Assembly: GCF_016865425.1 (NCBI RefSeq)
Contig: NZ_AP023355.1
Span: 5,144,198-5,208,197 of the forward strand
Origin: Actinocatenispora thailandica
GTDB taxonomy: Bacteria; Actinomycetota; Actinomycetes; Mycobacteriales; Micromonosporaceae
Reading direction: 5' to 3'
Length of the DNA: 64,000 bases
The translations under genes and the position numbers were made by a program. Within the stretch, counting starts at the first letter, position 1. Each line of letters opens with the position of its first letter. The notes under the pieces are model-generated. The model did not search any database. It was given only the letters and a program-made list of their open reading frames with translations, and was not told the DNA's origin. Of the stretch, positions 16,734-27,800 are shown piece by piece.

Positions 16734-19700
16734 CCGAACAGAGCATCGGAGCGGCGTGCGAGCGGTTCGTCGAGTGGCTGGACCACGAGGTGCTGATGGT
16801 CGGGCGCGGGGACGACGTCGAACGGCTCGACGTGCGTCCGTCCAGCGTCTTCTGGTTGGGTCGGTTGGCCACCGAGGACGAGGTGCGCCGGGGGCAGGGT
16901 GACGAGCGCGCCGAGCGGCTCGACCCGTGTGCGATCGGTGTCCGGCTGCGCCCAGCCGAACCGTCACCATGGTCGCTGCGGGTGACCGTCCGGGCGCAGG
17001 CCTGGTTCCAGGCCTCCAAGGACGACCCCGACCCTGACCAGCGCTGGCGCCGGCTGGATCCGGTCGAGGAGACGGTGACGGTGACAGGGCTCGACCACGA
17101 CGGTGAGTATGGCAGCGAGCAGCTGGCGACCGCCTTCCGTGTGGTCGGGGCCGACGGGTTGACCGCCGAGGTGCGCGTCGAGGTGGAGGACTGGCACCGT
17201 ACGCCGGAGCTGGTGGTCCAGCTGGTGAACACCAGCCCGGAGAAGATCAAGGGCCTGGACACCCACCTGTTCGAGACCCGACTGACGGTCGAAGGTCTGG
17301 CGACGGTGCCGTTCGAGCTGGAGGCGCTGCCGGACAGCTACCGCTACGACCGGCAGGTGCCGGCCTACGGGATCAACGTCGGGGTCGAGCAGCCGGAGCC
17401 GGGCGTGTTCGCGACCACGGACACGGTGGTCGCGCAGAGCTGGCGTCCCGACTACTGGAACAGCACCCACAGCCGCCCCGACCTGCGCTTCGCCGCGCTC
17501 GCCGACGATCCGCTGCCGCACCTGACGGCCCTGGTGGACGCCGTGGACGAGTACGACCGGCAGCAATGGTCGGCGGAGATCCTGGATACGCGGGCCGAAG
17601 CCGAAGACTGGACCGAGCCGATGCGCACGGCTGCCGCCGCCGATGCGGCGAAGGTGTTCGACGAGTTGGACCGGCTGCGGGAGGGGCTCGCCGCGCTGCG
17701 GGACGATGCGACGCTGCGGCGGGCATTCTGTCTGATGAACGATGCGATGCGAGTCGCGACCGAGGGGCGTGGCTACGACTCGTGGCGGCCGTTCCAGATC
17801 GGCTTCCTGCTCGCGTCGGTGACGTTCCTGACCGCCCCGGAGCGTTCCGCCGACGTGGTGGACGTCGTCTGGTTCGCGACCGGTGGCGGCAAGACCGAGA
17901 CCTATCTGGGGTTGCTGCTGACGACCGCTTTCCACGACCGGCTCACCGGCAAGACGCACGGCATCACGGCGTGGTCGCGGTTCCCGTTGCGCCTGCTGAG
18001 TCTGCAGCAGACGCAGCGATTCGCCGACGCTCTCGCCGGTGCCGAGCGGGTCCGGCAGGACGAGCGGGTCGGCGGCGAGCCGTTCAGCCTCGGCTTCTTC
18101 GTCGGGAGCAACAACACTCCGAACAAGATCGTTCCGAACGGTCAGCAGCAGCACGACGGTGACGTGGTGGCCAAGAAGGACGTGGCGGTGCCGTACCAGG
18201 TGCTGCTGCGCTGCCCGTTCTGCCGGTCCGAGTCGGTGACGACGAGGTTCGACCGACGCACCTGGACGCTGCAACACCGGTGCGGCAACGCCGACTGCTG
18301 GTGGAAGCGGCCGGCGCTGCCGTTCTACGTGGTCGACCAGGAGATGTACCGGTTCCTGCCGACGGTGTTGGTCGGCACGCTCGACAAGGCCGCGACGATC
18401 GCCCACCAGCAGGCGATGCGCGGCCTGGTCGGCGCGCCGTACGGTGTCTGCACGATTCCCGGCCACGGCTTCACCTACGCGAAGCGCGGCAAGACTCCGT
18501 ACGGGTGCCTGGTGCCCGACTGCCAGGGCGGCGCGCCCGACCCGCTTCCGATGCCGGCGGAGCGGTTCGGACCGGCGCTGCGGCTGCAGGACGAGCTGCA
18601 TCTGCTGCGCGACAGCCTGGGGGCGGTGGACAGCCACTACGAGAGCCTGCTGGACTTCCTGCAGCTCCAGCTGTGTGGATCCAAGCCGAAGATCGTGGGT
18701 TCCAGCGCCACGTTGTCCGGCTACGAACGCCAGATCGACGTGTTGTATCGGCGGCAGGCCCGGGTCTTCCCGCAGCCGGGGCCGCGGTCGGGTGAGTCGT
18801 TCTGGACCCGGTCGACCGATAAGCCGCTGCGCCGGTACGTGGCGGTCGCGCCGAGGGGCGTGACGCTGGAGCACGTGAACGACCGGACCCTGGACACGCT
18901 GCAACGATCGGTGCGCCGGTTGCTGACCGAGCCGGACGAGGTGTGCGCCGCGGCCGGTGTCGATCCACGATTCGCGCGCGAGTTGGTGAGCCTGTACGGC
19001 ACCGACGTGGTCTACGGCACGGCACTGTACGACGTGACGGCCGCGGCGCGCAGCGCCGAGAGCAACCTGTCCGTGTCCGGCGTCGGTGTGGAGGAATTGA
19101 CCGGGCAGACCGCGTTCGACGACGTGCGGGGGATCCTGAATCGGCTCCAGCACCCGGAGGACGACTTCGGCGAGCGTGTGCACGTGGTCGCGGCCAGTTC
19201 CATGCTGTCGCACGGCGTCGACGTGGACCGGCTCAACACGATGGTGATGCTGGGGTTGCCGCTGAGCACGGCCGAGTTCATCCAGACCACCGCGCGCGTG
19301 GGCCGCAGCTTCCCCGGTCTGGTCTACGTCCTGCACAAGATCGCCCGGGAACGCGACGCGCAGACGTTCCGGCATTTCGGGCCGTTCGTGGCGCAGGGCG
19401 ACCGGTTCGTGGAGCCGATCCCGATCACCCGCCGCAGCCGCCGGGTGCTGGATCTGACCCTGCCGGGTCTGGTCGCCGCCCGCACCGTGATGGTGCAGGA
19501 GCCGGCGAGCAAGACCCGGTTGACCATGGTGTCCTGGCTGCGCAGCTACCTGCACGACATCGGGGCCACCGCCGAGTCGGAGGCGGCCGCCATCGCCGAG
19601 TTGCTCGGCTTCGATGCCGACGACCCGCTGCATCGCGAGCAGATCGAGTCCTGGTTCGAGGAGTGGTTCGCCAATCTCGACGACCCGGCGTTCGACCGGA

Positions 19701-19792
19701 AGTTCCCCCGTGACCTGAGCGCGCGCACACCGATGCTGAGCCTGCGTGACGTGGAGTCCAGCGCGCCGGTCTTCGACGACGAGGAGGCATGA
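16730..19792 (+). CDS. drmA: DISARM helicase DrmA
   Basis: 1020 residues from the GTG at 16730, whose last two bases are shared with the sigma factor stop; AGGGAAGGGGGG lies upstream. The N-terminal ~370 residues are specific to the family. The helicase core has Walker A FATGGGKTE (382-390), DEAH-type box DELH (621-624), SSATLSGYE (~658) and the C-terminal motif QTTARVGRS (852-860). A zinc-type cluster is inserted (C495, C498, C518, C523). DrmA with DrmB forms the core complex of DISARM that loads on incoming DNA. The drmB start overlaps its stop (ATGATG), and a ribosome-binding site GAGGAGG sits in its last codons. Confidence 0.9.
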   Translation: MTEQSIGAACERFVEWLDHEVLMVGRGDDVERLDVRPSSVFWLGRLATEDEVRRGQGDERAERLDPCAIGVRLRPAEPSPWSLRVTVRAQAWFQASKDDPDPDQRWRRLDPVEETVTVTGLDHDGEYGSEQLATAFRVVGADGLTAEVRVEVEDWHRTPELVVQLVNTSPEKIKGLDTHLFETRLTVEGLATVPFELEALPDSYRYDRQVPAYGINVGVEQPEPGVFATTDTVVAQSWRPDYWNSTHSRPDLRFAALADDPLPHLTALVDAVDEYDRQQWSAEILDTRAEAEDWTEPMRTAAAADAAKVFDELDRLREGLAALRDDATLRRAFCLMNDAMRVATEGRGYDSWRPFQIGFLLASVTFLTAPERSADVVDVVWFATGGGKTETYLGLLLTTAFHDRLTGKTHGITAWSRFPLRLLSLQQTQRFADALAGAERVRQDERVGGEPFSLGFFVGSNNTPNKIVPNGQQQHDGDVVAKKDVAVPYQVLLRCPFCRSESVTTRFDRRTWTLQHRCGNADCWWKRPALPFYVVDQEMYRFLPTVLVGTLDKAATIAHQQAMRGLVGAPYGVCTIPGHGFTYAKRGKTPYGCLVPDCQGGAPDPLPMPAERFGPALRLQDELHLLRDSLGAVDSHYESLLDFLQLQLCGSKPKIVGSSATLSGYERQIDVLYRRQARVFPQPGPRSGESFWTRSTDKPLRRYVAVAPRGVTLEHVNDRTLDTLQRSVRRLLTEPDEVCAAAGVDPRFARELVSLYGTDVVYGTALYDVTAAARSAESNLSVSGVGVEELTGQTAFDDVRGILNRLQHPEDDFGERVHVVAASSMLSHGVDVDRLNTMVMLGLPLSTAEFIQTTARVGRSFPGLVYVLHKIARERDAQTFRHFGPFVAQGDRFVEPIPITRRSRRVLDLTLPGLVAARTVMVQEPASKTRLTMVSWLRSYLHDIGATAESEAAAIAELLGFDADDPLHREQIESWFEEWFANLDDPAFDRKFPRDLSARTPMLSLRDVESSAPVFDDEEA

Positions 19793-21498
19793 TGCGCCAG
19801 CTCAGCAAGCGCAGCGGCAGCCAGATGATGCGGGCCTTCCTGCCGTACCAGACCGTCGACCTGAATCGACGGATCTACCAGGTGACCGAGTGGAAGGCAC
19901 CGGAGGTCGTCGAGGTCGACCGGGAGATGGTGCGCCGGCGGCTGCGCGGCGACATCTATCCCTGGACGCTCGCCGACCACGACATGGGCATGGGGCAGGC
20001 CCTGCAGCGGGGTGCGCCGGTGGAGGTCGTCCGGGTCGACGACCGCTTCGGGGTGCATGTGACGCGCTTCCCCCGGGTGTGGCTGTGCAACGGCTGCCGA
20101 CGCATCGGCCGCAACCAGAACGTCCGATGCCGATGCGGTACGAAGGACTGGACGCAACTGCACTATCTGGGAGTGCACGAGTGCGGCCGGGTGGTCGAAC
20201 CGTGGATCAGACAGTGTCCGGCGCACCAGGACGTCCGGCTGGACAGTCCGAAGAGCGCCAAGGCCGCGGACATCCGTTTCGTCTGCCCGGAGTGTCGCCA
20301 ACTGGTGCAGCAGGGCCTCGGCTTCAACCGCAAGTGCGAGTGCGGAAACGGCACGATCCGGTGGAACGTGCACAAGGCGCGGATGGTCTACACGCCACGC
20401 AGCATGGTGCTGATCAACCCGCCGGATCCCGAGCGGATGGCGGAGCTGAACCGCAACGGCGGCGCCCGCCAGGCACTGATCTGGGTGGTCGAGGGTCTGG
20501 CCGTGCCGTCGCCGAACGAGGTGGACGCACCCGAGTCCGCGGAGCACGCCCTGCAGAAGCTGTTGGACATGAAGATTCCGCGGGAGGTGGCCGAGATGGC
20601 GGTGGCGGCCCGCCCGGAGGCGCAGGAGCATCCGGCGGACCGGCTTCCGGCGGACCGGCGGGAACTCGCCGTGCAGGGCGCGGTCGACATCGCGATGGCG
20701 GTGGCCGAAGGACATCGCCCGGTGTCCGCACTGGCCGCCGAGACGTCGCCCCCGTCGTTGACCGACGCCTACCAGGTGCGTTATCCGCGGGCACTGCAGC
20801 GTGCCGGGATCGCGGGGCTCGATCTGGTCGACAAGTTCCCTGTCCTGCAGGCCGCGTACGGGTACACCCGAGGCGAGGACGATCCGGCGCGTTGCACCCT
20901 CGTGCCGTTCCGGAACGGCACCAAGTACCGGCTGTACGGCTACCGCAGCGACACCGAGGCGTTCCTGATCCGGCTGGATCCGGCCCGGGTCGCAGACTGG
21001 TTGCTGGCGCGCGGCCACAGATTGTCCGGCTGGTCCGCTGGTGACACCGATCCGCAGGCTGCGCGGCTGGCGGTGCTGACCGACGTGGACATCCCGCATC
21101 GGCAGGACGCCCCGGCGCCGACCGCCGGCAGTGACCTGTTGAAGCTGGTGCACACGTATGCGCACCGGTTCGTCCGGCAGGCGGCGGTGCTGTGCGGGAT
21201 CGACCGGGACGCGTTGTCGGAGTACCTGTTGCCGGGGCATCTGGCGTTCTTCGTGTACGCGGCGGCGCGCGGCGATTTCGTCCTGGGCGGCATGCAGGCG
21301 GTGTTCGAGTCGAACCTGGACGATCTGCTGACCGAGTTCGTGGACGCCGAGCATCGGTGCCCGCTGGATCCCGGCTGCGCGCGGGGCAGCGGCGCGTGCA
21401 GTGCGTGCGTGCATCTGGGCGAGCCGTCCTGCCGATACTTCAACCGGTTCCTGGATCGGCGGGTGCTCTTCGAGCGGGACGGCTACCTGCGGCGATGA
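19792..21498 (+). CDS. drmB: DISARM protein DrmB (DUF1998/MZB)
   Basis: 568 residues from the second ATG of ATGATG, four bases after GAGGAGG; the first ATG (19789) is only one base away from it. Three cysteine clusters suggest zinc sites: C99/C102/C113/C115, C131/C142 and C165/C168/C182/C184. The C-terminal third is DUF1998-like (VHTYAHRFVRQAAVLCG, AARGDFVLGGMQAVFE, ending with CPLDPGCARGSGACSACVHL). DrmB partners with DrmA. The last 59 bp overlap the end of the convergent vsr gene. No drmC follows, unlike in standard DISARM loci. Confidence 0.9.
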   Translation: MRQLSKRSGSQMMRAFLPYQTVDLNRRIYQVTEWKAPEVVEVDREMVRRRLRGDIYPWTLADHDMGMGQALQRGAPVEVVRVDDRFGVHVTRFPRVWLCNGCRRIGRNQNVRCRCGTKDWTQLHYLGVHECGRVVEPWIRQCPAHQDVRLDSPKSAKAADIRFVCPECRQLVQQGLGFNRKCECGNGTIRWNVHKARMVYTPRSMVLINPPDPERMAELNRNGGARQALIWVVEGLAVPSPNEVDAPESAEHALQKLLDMKIPREVAEMAVAARPEAQEHPADRLPADRRELAVQGAVDIAMAVAEGHRPVSALAAETSPPSLTDAYQVRYPRALQRAGIAGLDLVDKFPVLQAAYGYTRGEDDPARCTLVPFRNGTKYRLYGYRSDTEAFLIRLDPARVADWLLARGHRLSGWSAGDTDPQAARLAVLTDVDIPHRQDAPAPTAGSDLLKLVHTYAHRFVRQAAVLCGIDRDALSEYLLPGHLAFFVYAAARGDFVLGGMQAVFESNLDDLLTEFVDAEHRCPLDPGCARGSGACSACVHLGEPSCRYFNRFLDRRVLFERDGYLRR

Positions 21499-21889
21499 CG
21501 GCGGCCTGGACGCGGTCGGCGGCGTCGCCGATCGGCTCGTGTTCCCACACGTGCAGCACGGTCCATCCCAGCTCGGCCAGCGCGGCGTCCTTCGCCCGGT
21601 CGCGCGCGACGTTGCGCGCCAGCTTGTCGGCCCACCAGCCGCGGTTGTTGCGCGGCATGGTGCCGTGTTGCGGGCAGCGATGCCAGAAGCAGCCGTCGAC
21701 GAAGACCACCACCTTGGCCCGGGTGAACGCGATGTCCGGGCGGCCGGGCAGACCGGCGAGCACCACCCGGTACCGCAGCCCGCGTCGGTGCAGCTCGCGA
21801 CGGAGCGCCAGCTCCGGCTTGGTGCCGGCGCGCGGTTGCCGGGCGAGCCGGGCGGAGGTGGCGGCGTCGAGTGGGGTTGGCCGATCCAT
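21440..21889 (-). CDS. vsr: Very short patch repair (Vsr) endonuclease
   Basis: 149 residues from the ATG at 21889. The core GTKPELALRRELHRRGLRYR, then LPGRPDIAF with the catalytic aspartate, VVFVDGCFWHRCPQHGTMP with metal/zinc ligands, and WTVLHVWEHE, is the standard Vsr sequence. The enzyme nicks 5' of T:G mismatches that arise when 5-methylcytosine deaminates, so it usually accompanies a C5-methylase. Here the methylase is 6.4 kb away at 13942-14997. The gene is antisense and convergent with drmB and divergent from drmD. It either protects the host from mutation caused by the methylase or contributes to cutting foreign DNA. Confidence 0.92.
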   Translation of the reverse strand: MDRPTPLDAATSARLARQPRAGTKPELALRRELHRRGLRYRVVLAGLPGRPDIAFTRAKVVVFVDGCFWHRCPQHGTMPRNNRGWWADKLARNVARDRAKDAALAELGWTVLHVWEHEPIGDAADRVQAAVIAAGSRPARRAPADPGTG

Positions 21890-21994
21890 CGTGATCAACC
21901 TATCTGCCGATCCCGGACCGCGGGGACCGGACGATATGGTACGCCGAGTGACCGAGCAGGCGTCGAGGGTTGCGACAAGACGGAGAAATTGGCA

Positions 21995-24850
21995 GTGACA
22001 TTGACCAAACAGACAGCCTTCGCGCCCGGTTCGGTCGTGGTGGTCCGGGACGAGGAATGGCTGGTCCAGGCGACCGAGGCGACGCCGGAGGGTACCCTGC
22101 TGCGGGTCCAGGGCCTGTCCGAGCTGGTTCGAGACACCGCCGCGGCGTTCTTCACCAGTCTCGACCGGGTGGAGCCGCTCGATCCACGGGATGCGGTGGT
22201 GGTGGCCGACGACAGCTCCCATCATCGCCGTGCCCGGCTGTGGCTGGAGGCGACGATCCGCAAGACGGCCGTCCCGTTGGCCGAGACGGAGTTGACCGTG
22301 GCCACCCAGGGCCTGGCGGACGCGCTGGTCTACCAGCGCTCGGCGGTGGCCAAGGCGCTGGATCCGGCGAACCTTCGGCCGCGGATCCTGCTGGCGGACG
22401 CGGTCGGTCTCGGCAAGACGCTGGAGATCGGCATGATCCTGGCCGAGCTGGTGCGACGTGGCCGCGGCGAGCGCATCCTGGTGGTCACCCCGCGGCACGT
22501 GCTGGAACAGACCCAACACGAGCTGTGGACCCGGTTCGCGCTGCCGTTCGTCCGGCTGGATTCGGCCGGCATCCAGCGGGTCCGGCAGCAGCTGCCGGCC
22601 ACCCGCAACCCGTTCAGCTACTTCAAGCGGGTCATCGTGTCCATCGACACGCTCAAGTCGGACCGGTACCAGGCAGCGCTGGCCAAGCACCGCTGGGACG
22701 CGGTGGTCATCGACGAGTCGCACAACCTGACCAATCGAAACACCCAGAACAACCGGCTGGCCCGGCTGCTGTCGCACAACACCGAGGCGCTGATCCTGGC
22801 GTCCGCGACGCCGCACAACGGGCGCGCCGAGTCGTTCGCCGAACTGATCCGGCTGCTGGATCCCTCCGCCGTGCCGCCCAGCGGTGAGCTGAACCGCGAC
22901 GAGGTCGGGCGGCTGGTGGTGCGCCGGCACCGGCACAGCCCGGAGGTGGCCAGCGTCGTCGGCGCCGACTGGAAGGAGCGGCAGCCGCCGCACAACGTGC
23001 TGGTCCCGGCCACCGAGGCCGAGAACGCGGTCGCCGACGAGCTGGAGCACACCTGGCTGTGGCCGGCCGGCGGGACGCCGCCGTATTCGGGACGCAACGG
23101 CGCGCTGTTCGCCTGGACGCTGGCCAAGGCGTTCCTGTCCTCCCCCGCCGCGTTGGCGGAGACGATCGCGGCCCGCCGGAACCGGCTCGCCGCCACGGCC
23201 GACACCGCGGCCGAGCGGGCCGCCCTGGATCGTCTGACGGCGGTCAACGAGGCGACGTTGCAGGCGCCGACCGGGAAGTATCGTGCGCTGGTCGAGCATC
23301 TGCGCGAGATCGGTGTCGGCCCGGACTCGCCGAGCCGGGCGGTGGTGTTCGCCGAGCGGATCGCCACCCTCGACTGGCTGCGGCGCCAGCTGCCGGCGGA
23401 TCTCCAGCTGCCGGACGAGGCGGTGCGGGTGATGCACGGCTCGCTGTCCGACGACGAGCAGCAGCAGCTGGTCGAGCAGTTCAAGCAGCAGAGCTCGCCG
23501 ATCCGGGTCCTGGTGACCGGCGACGTGGCCTCGGAAGGCGTCAACCTGCACGCCCAGTGCCACGAACTGGTGCACTACGACATCCCGTGGAGCCTGATCC
23601 GCATCGAGCAGCGCAACGGCCGCATCGACCGGTACGGGCAGCGGCAGAGTCCGCGCATCACCGCGCTGCTGCTCGACCCGGCGAGCGAGCGGTTCCGCGG
23701 CGACGTCCGGGTGCTGTCCAGTCTCGTACGGAAGGAGAGCGAGGCGCACACGGCGCTGGGCGACGCCGCCTCCCTGATGGGCGAGTACAGCGTGTCCGAC
23801 GAGGAGGAGAAGATCCGCCAGGTGCTCGCCGGGCAGCGTGAACTCGACGAGGTCGTCCACTCCGTCGAGCAGGCGAGCGCCGACGACAGCCTCGCGGCGA
23901 TGTTCGCCCACTTCGCGGCGACACCGGCCGCGGCGACCACCGGCTCGGTCGAGTCGCCCACCGGCACCGGGCTGTTTCCCGACGACGTGTCCTTCCTCGA
24001 CGACGCGCTGCACGAGGCGTACGTCGACCCGGCCGAGGCGTTGCCGCGGGGCGTGGGCTGGCGGCTGCACGAGGCGCACGGCACGGCCGAGCTGACCCCG
24101 CCGAAGGATCTGGTGCAGCGGCTGGCGTATCTGCCGCAGTCCTATCTCGCCGACCGGAAGGTCACCGACCGGCTGCTGCTGGCGACGACTCCGCTGCTGG
24201 GCAAGCAGCGGCTGGCCGCCGCGCTCGCCGACAAGGCCGGCACCACCTGGCCGGACGCGCACTATCTGGCGCCGCTGCATCCGGTGCTGGAGTGGGCGGC
24301 CGACCGGGCGCTGGCCCGGCTCGGCCGCAACCAGATCTTCGCCGTGCGCGGCACGGTGCACGAGCCCACCGTGCTGTTGGTGGGCACCCTCACCAACCGG
24401 CGCGGGCAGGTGGTGGCCACGACCTGGCCGACCGTGGCCTTCCCGACCGGCGACGCGTCGTTCGCCCCGGTCACGCCGTACGAGTCGGCGTCGGACGCGC
24501 TGGCCGCGCTCGGCCTGGACCGGTCCCGGCCGAACACCGGCGCGGTGGACGTCGAGGGCCTGCGCGCGCTCGTTCCTGCCGCGGTGGATGCGGCGGGGCA
24601 GCACATGGCCAGCGTCTTCGAGTCGGCGACCCGCGACGTCGAGCAGCGGTTGGACGCCTGGTCGAGCCGGCTCGACGGCTGGGAGGAGGACGCGGACGCG
24701 CTGATCCAGCGGGAGGACCTGAAGCGGCACCGGGTCGGTGTTCGGCAGGAGCGGGAACTGGTCGAGGCGATGGCGCCGGACCGAAAGCTGGTCCGCCCGC
24801 TGATCGTGGTGGTACCGGAACGCTCCGAGCCGTCGGAGGGCGAGGCATGA
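21995..24850 (+). CDS. drmD: DISARM SNF2-like helicase DrmD
   Basis: 951 residues from a GTG at 21995, with GGAG nine bases upstream; a TTG at 21989 lies too close to it. The N-terminal ~110 residues (FAPGSVVVVRDEEWLVQ) form the family's SH3-like start. The SNF2 core has Walker A ADAVGLGKT (134-142), VIDESHNLTN (~238), SATPHNGR and C-terminal IEQRNGRIDRYGQRQ (~535). A long C-terminal region (600-951) follows. DrmD belongs to class 1 DISARM. The gene starts the second operon: its stop overlaps the methylase start in ATGA. The 105-bp gap to the divergent vsr gene must hold its promoter, but none is clear. Confidence 0.9.
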   Translation: MTLTKQTAFAPGSVVVVRDEEWLVQATEATPEGTLLRVQGLSELVRDTAAAFFTSLDRVEPLDPRDAVVVADDSSHHRRARLWLEATIRKTAVPLAETELTVATQGLADALVYQRSAVAKALDPANLRPRILLADAVGLGKTLEIGMILAELVRRGRGERILVVTPRHVLEQTQHELWTRFALPFVRLDSAGIQRVRQQLPATRNPFSYFKRVIVSIDTLKSDRYQAALAKHRWDAVVIDESHNLTNRNTQNNRLARLLSHNTEALILASATPHNGRAESFAELIRLLDPSAVPPSGELNRDEVGRLVVRRHRHSPEVASVVGADWKERQPPHNVLVPATEAENAVADELEHTWLWPAGGTPPYSGRNGALFAWTLAKAFLSSPAALAETIAARRNRLAATADTAAERAALDRLTAVNEATLQAPTGKYRALVEHLREIGVGPDSPSRAVVFAERIATLDWLRRQLPADLQLPDEAVRVMHGSLSDDEQQQLVEQFKQQSSPIRVLVTGDVASEGVNLHAQCHELVHYDIPWSLIRIEQRNGRIDRYGQRQSPRITALLLDPASERFRGDVRVLSSLVRKESEAHTALGDAASLMGEYSVSDEEEKIRQVLAGQRELDEVVHSVEQASADDSLAAMFAHFAATPAAATTGSVESPTGTGLFPDDVSFLDDALHEAYVDPAEALPRGVGWRLHEAHGTAELTPPKDLVQRLAYLPQSYLADRKVTDRLLLATTPLLGKQRLAAALADKAGTTWPDAHYLAPLHPVLEWAADRALARLGRNQIFAVRGTVHEPTVLLVGTLTNRRGQVVATTWPTVAFPTGDASFAPVTPYESASDALAALGLDRSRPNTGAVDVEGLRALVPAAVDAAGQHMASVFESATRDVEQRLDAWSSRLDGWEEDADALIQREDLKRHRVGVRQERELVEAMAPDRKLVRPLIVVVPERSEPSEGEA

Positions 24851-27800
24851 GCGACGCGATCGTGATCGGGGAGAGCTGGATCTCCGAGCACTACTTCACC
24901 AGCGCCACCAGCGCCAAGTCGTTCCAGGCCCGGGTGCTGGCCCGGCGCAAGGCGTGGGACGAGGAGGAGGCGGCGGCCCGGGAGCGGGCCGCGAAGGCGA
25001 AGGAGGCCGGGCAGGAGCCGGGCGAGACCGCCGTGACCCCGCGGTCCCGGTTCCTGGGTGCCCGCGGCGAGTTGCTCGATACGCTGGTCGGCCTGGCCGA
25101 GCGGCTCGACACCGACGCCGACCCCGGCACGATCGACGCGGTCGACCGGGCGCAGACCGCGGCGACCGCGAACGCCTTGTCCGACCGGCTGCTGGCGGTC
25201 CTCGGCATCACCGGCGGCGCGCTGACGGTGCGGGGCGAGCATCCGCTGCGGTGGGTGCGCACACCCGGCATCGAGGGCCCCGCCCCGCTGGCGGTCGTCT
25301 CCGGCTACCCGGTCGCCACCGTCGAGGAGCTGATCGACCGGCATGCGCGCACTCTCGCCGTCCCGGTCGTGTTGCACGAGGACGGCGACGAGATCACCTC
25401 CGCCGCGCGCCTGGTCTCCACCCTGTTCACCGGGGACGAGGCGCCGCAGCTGGTGCTGGTGCTCGCCGGGCGGTGGGCGATGCTCGCCGAGCGGGAACGA
25501 TGGGCCGAGGGCCGGTACCTCGCCGTCGATCTGCAACTGGTCTGCGAGCGGAACGTGGGCACCCGCGGCGGCGAGGTGGACCGGGCGCTGACCTGCCTGT
25601 CGGTCGAGTCGATCGCCCCGGACGCGGACGGCGACCTGTGGTGGCAGCAGACGTTGACCGAGTCGATCGAGCACACCGTCGGCGTCTCCGCGGATCTGCG
25701 TGAGGGCGTCCGGCTCTCCATCGAGATCATCGCGAACGACGTGGTGACCCGGCGGCGGGAGGCGGGCCTGGAGCCGCTGCCGCAACACGACGCGCAGGAC
25801 CTCGCCAAGCACGCGCTGCGGTTCCTCTACCGGATCCTGTTCCTGCTCTACGCCGAGGCGAAGCCGGAACTGGGCGTGCTGCCGGCGGGGGCGCCCGAGT
25901 ACGACGCCGGATACGGGCTGGATCGGATGCGGGACCTGGTGCAGGTGGAGCTGCCGTCGCCGCAGGCACGGTCCGGCACCCACCTGTACGAGTCGCTGGC
26001 GACCCTGTTCCGGCTGGTCGACAAGGGGCATCCGGGTGGGTTCGACGACGCCACCGGCAGCGAGGAGCTGACCTTCCACCCGCTGCGCGCGGACCTGTTC
26101 CGGCCGGAGGCGACCGCGTTCATCGACGAGGTCGGGCTCGGCAACCTCGCGCTGCAACAGGTGCTCGGGCATCTGCTGCTGTCGAAGAAGCAGCGCGGCC
26201 GCGACCGCGGCTACATCTCCTACGCCGAGCTGGGCATCAACCAGCTGGGCGCGGTGTACGAGGGGCTGATGTCCTACACCGGCTTCTTCGCCGACACCGA
26301 CTTGTACGAGGTGGCCAAGGCCGGCAACGCGGACAAGGGTTCCTGGGTGGTGCCGGTCGACCGCGCCGACGGCATCGGCACGAACGACTTCGTCCGTGCC
26401 GAGGACCCGGACACCGGCGAAGACAAGCCGGTGCTGCATCGGCGGGGCTCGTTCGTGTACCGGCTGGCCGGCCGGGAGCGCCAGCAGTCGGCGTCGTACT
26501 ACACGCCGGAGGTGCTGACCCGCTTCACCGTCGGTCAGGCGCTGGCCGAGCTGCTGCCGCCGAAACCGGGCGAGAGGTCCGTCCACGCGAGCCGGGACGA
26601 CGAGGGCGAAGAGCCGGAGGCCGACGATGCGGCGGCGAGGCCGCCGATGTCGGCGCGGGACATCCTGGACCTGACGATCTGCGAGCCGGCGCTCGGGTCC
26701 GGCGCGTTCGCCATCGAGGCGGTCCGGCAGCTGGCCGCCGAATATCTGGAGCGGCGGCAGGCCGAGCTGGGCACCACCATCGACCCGGACGAGTACCAGC
26801 GGGAGCTGCAGAAGGTCAAGGCGTACCTCGCCCTGCACAACGTCCACGGCGTGGACCTCAACTCCACCGCCGTCGAGCTGGCGGAGATCTCGCTGTGGCT
26901 GGACACCATGGTCGCCGGCCTGGACGCGCCGTGGTTCGGCCTGCATCTGCGCCGCGGCAACTCGCTGGTCGGCGCCCGCCGCGCCGTCTTCGACCGCAAG
27001 CAGGTCGCCGACAAGTCCTGGCTGACGGCGATCCCGCGGGACGTACCGCCGACCGACCTGGTCGACCGCGACCCCGACGAGCAGACCGGCGCCGGAATCG
27101 GCGACGCCGTGCACCACTTCCTGCTGCCGGCGCCCGGTTGGGGGGCCGCCGCCGATGCGAAGGAGGCGGCCAGGCTCGCGCCCGACGCGGCGAAGCGGCT
27201 GAAGGACTGGCGCAAGGCGGTCAGGCTCAAACCGACCGCCAAGCAGGTCGCCGCGCTGACCGACCTGGCCAAGCGGGTCGAGTCGCTGTGGCGGCTCGCC
27301 CACCGGCGCCTGCAGATCGCCGAGGCCGAGGTGCGCCGCAACATCGACGTCTGGGGCGCACCCGGACTGCCGTCCGGCGGGACGGTCACCCGGGAGGAGA
27401 TCGAACGCAAGCTCGCCGACCCGAACGGCGCCTACCGACGGCTACGCCGCGCCATGGACGCCTGGTGCGCCCTCTGGTTCTGGCCCCTCACCGAGGCGAC
27501 GACCACGGTGGACGACAAGGCCGTCGATCCGCCGACACTCGACCAGTGGATCGACGCGCTGCGCCGGCTGCTCGGCCGGCACGACGGCAAGCGGCGGGTG
27601 GCCGCCGGTCAGTCGTCGCTGCAGACCGGCTCGTCCTGGCAGGACCTGAACAACCAGGAGACGACGGATCTCGGCATGGCCAGTGTCGCCTCGATCGGCC
27701 CACTGCTCGCCGACCACCCGTGGCTGGTCGTCTGCGAACGGGTCGCCGCCCAGCAGGGTTTCTTCCACTGGAATCTCGACTTCGCCACCGTCTTCGCCCG

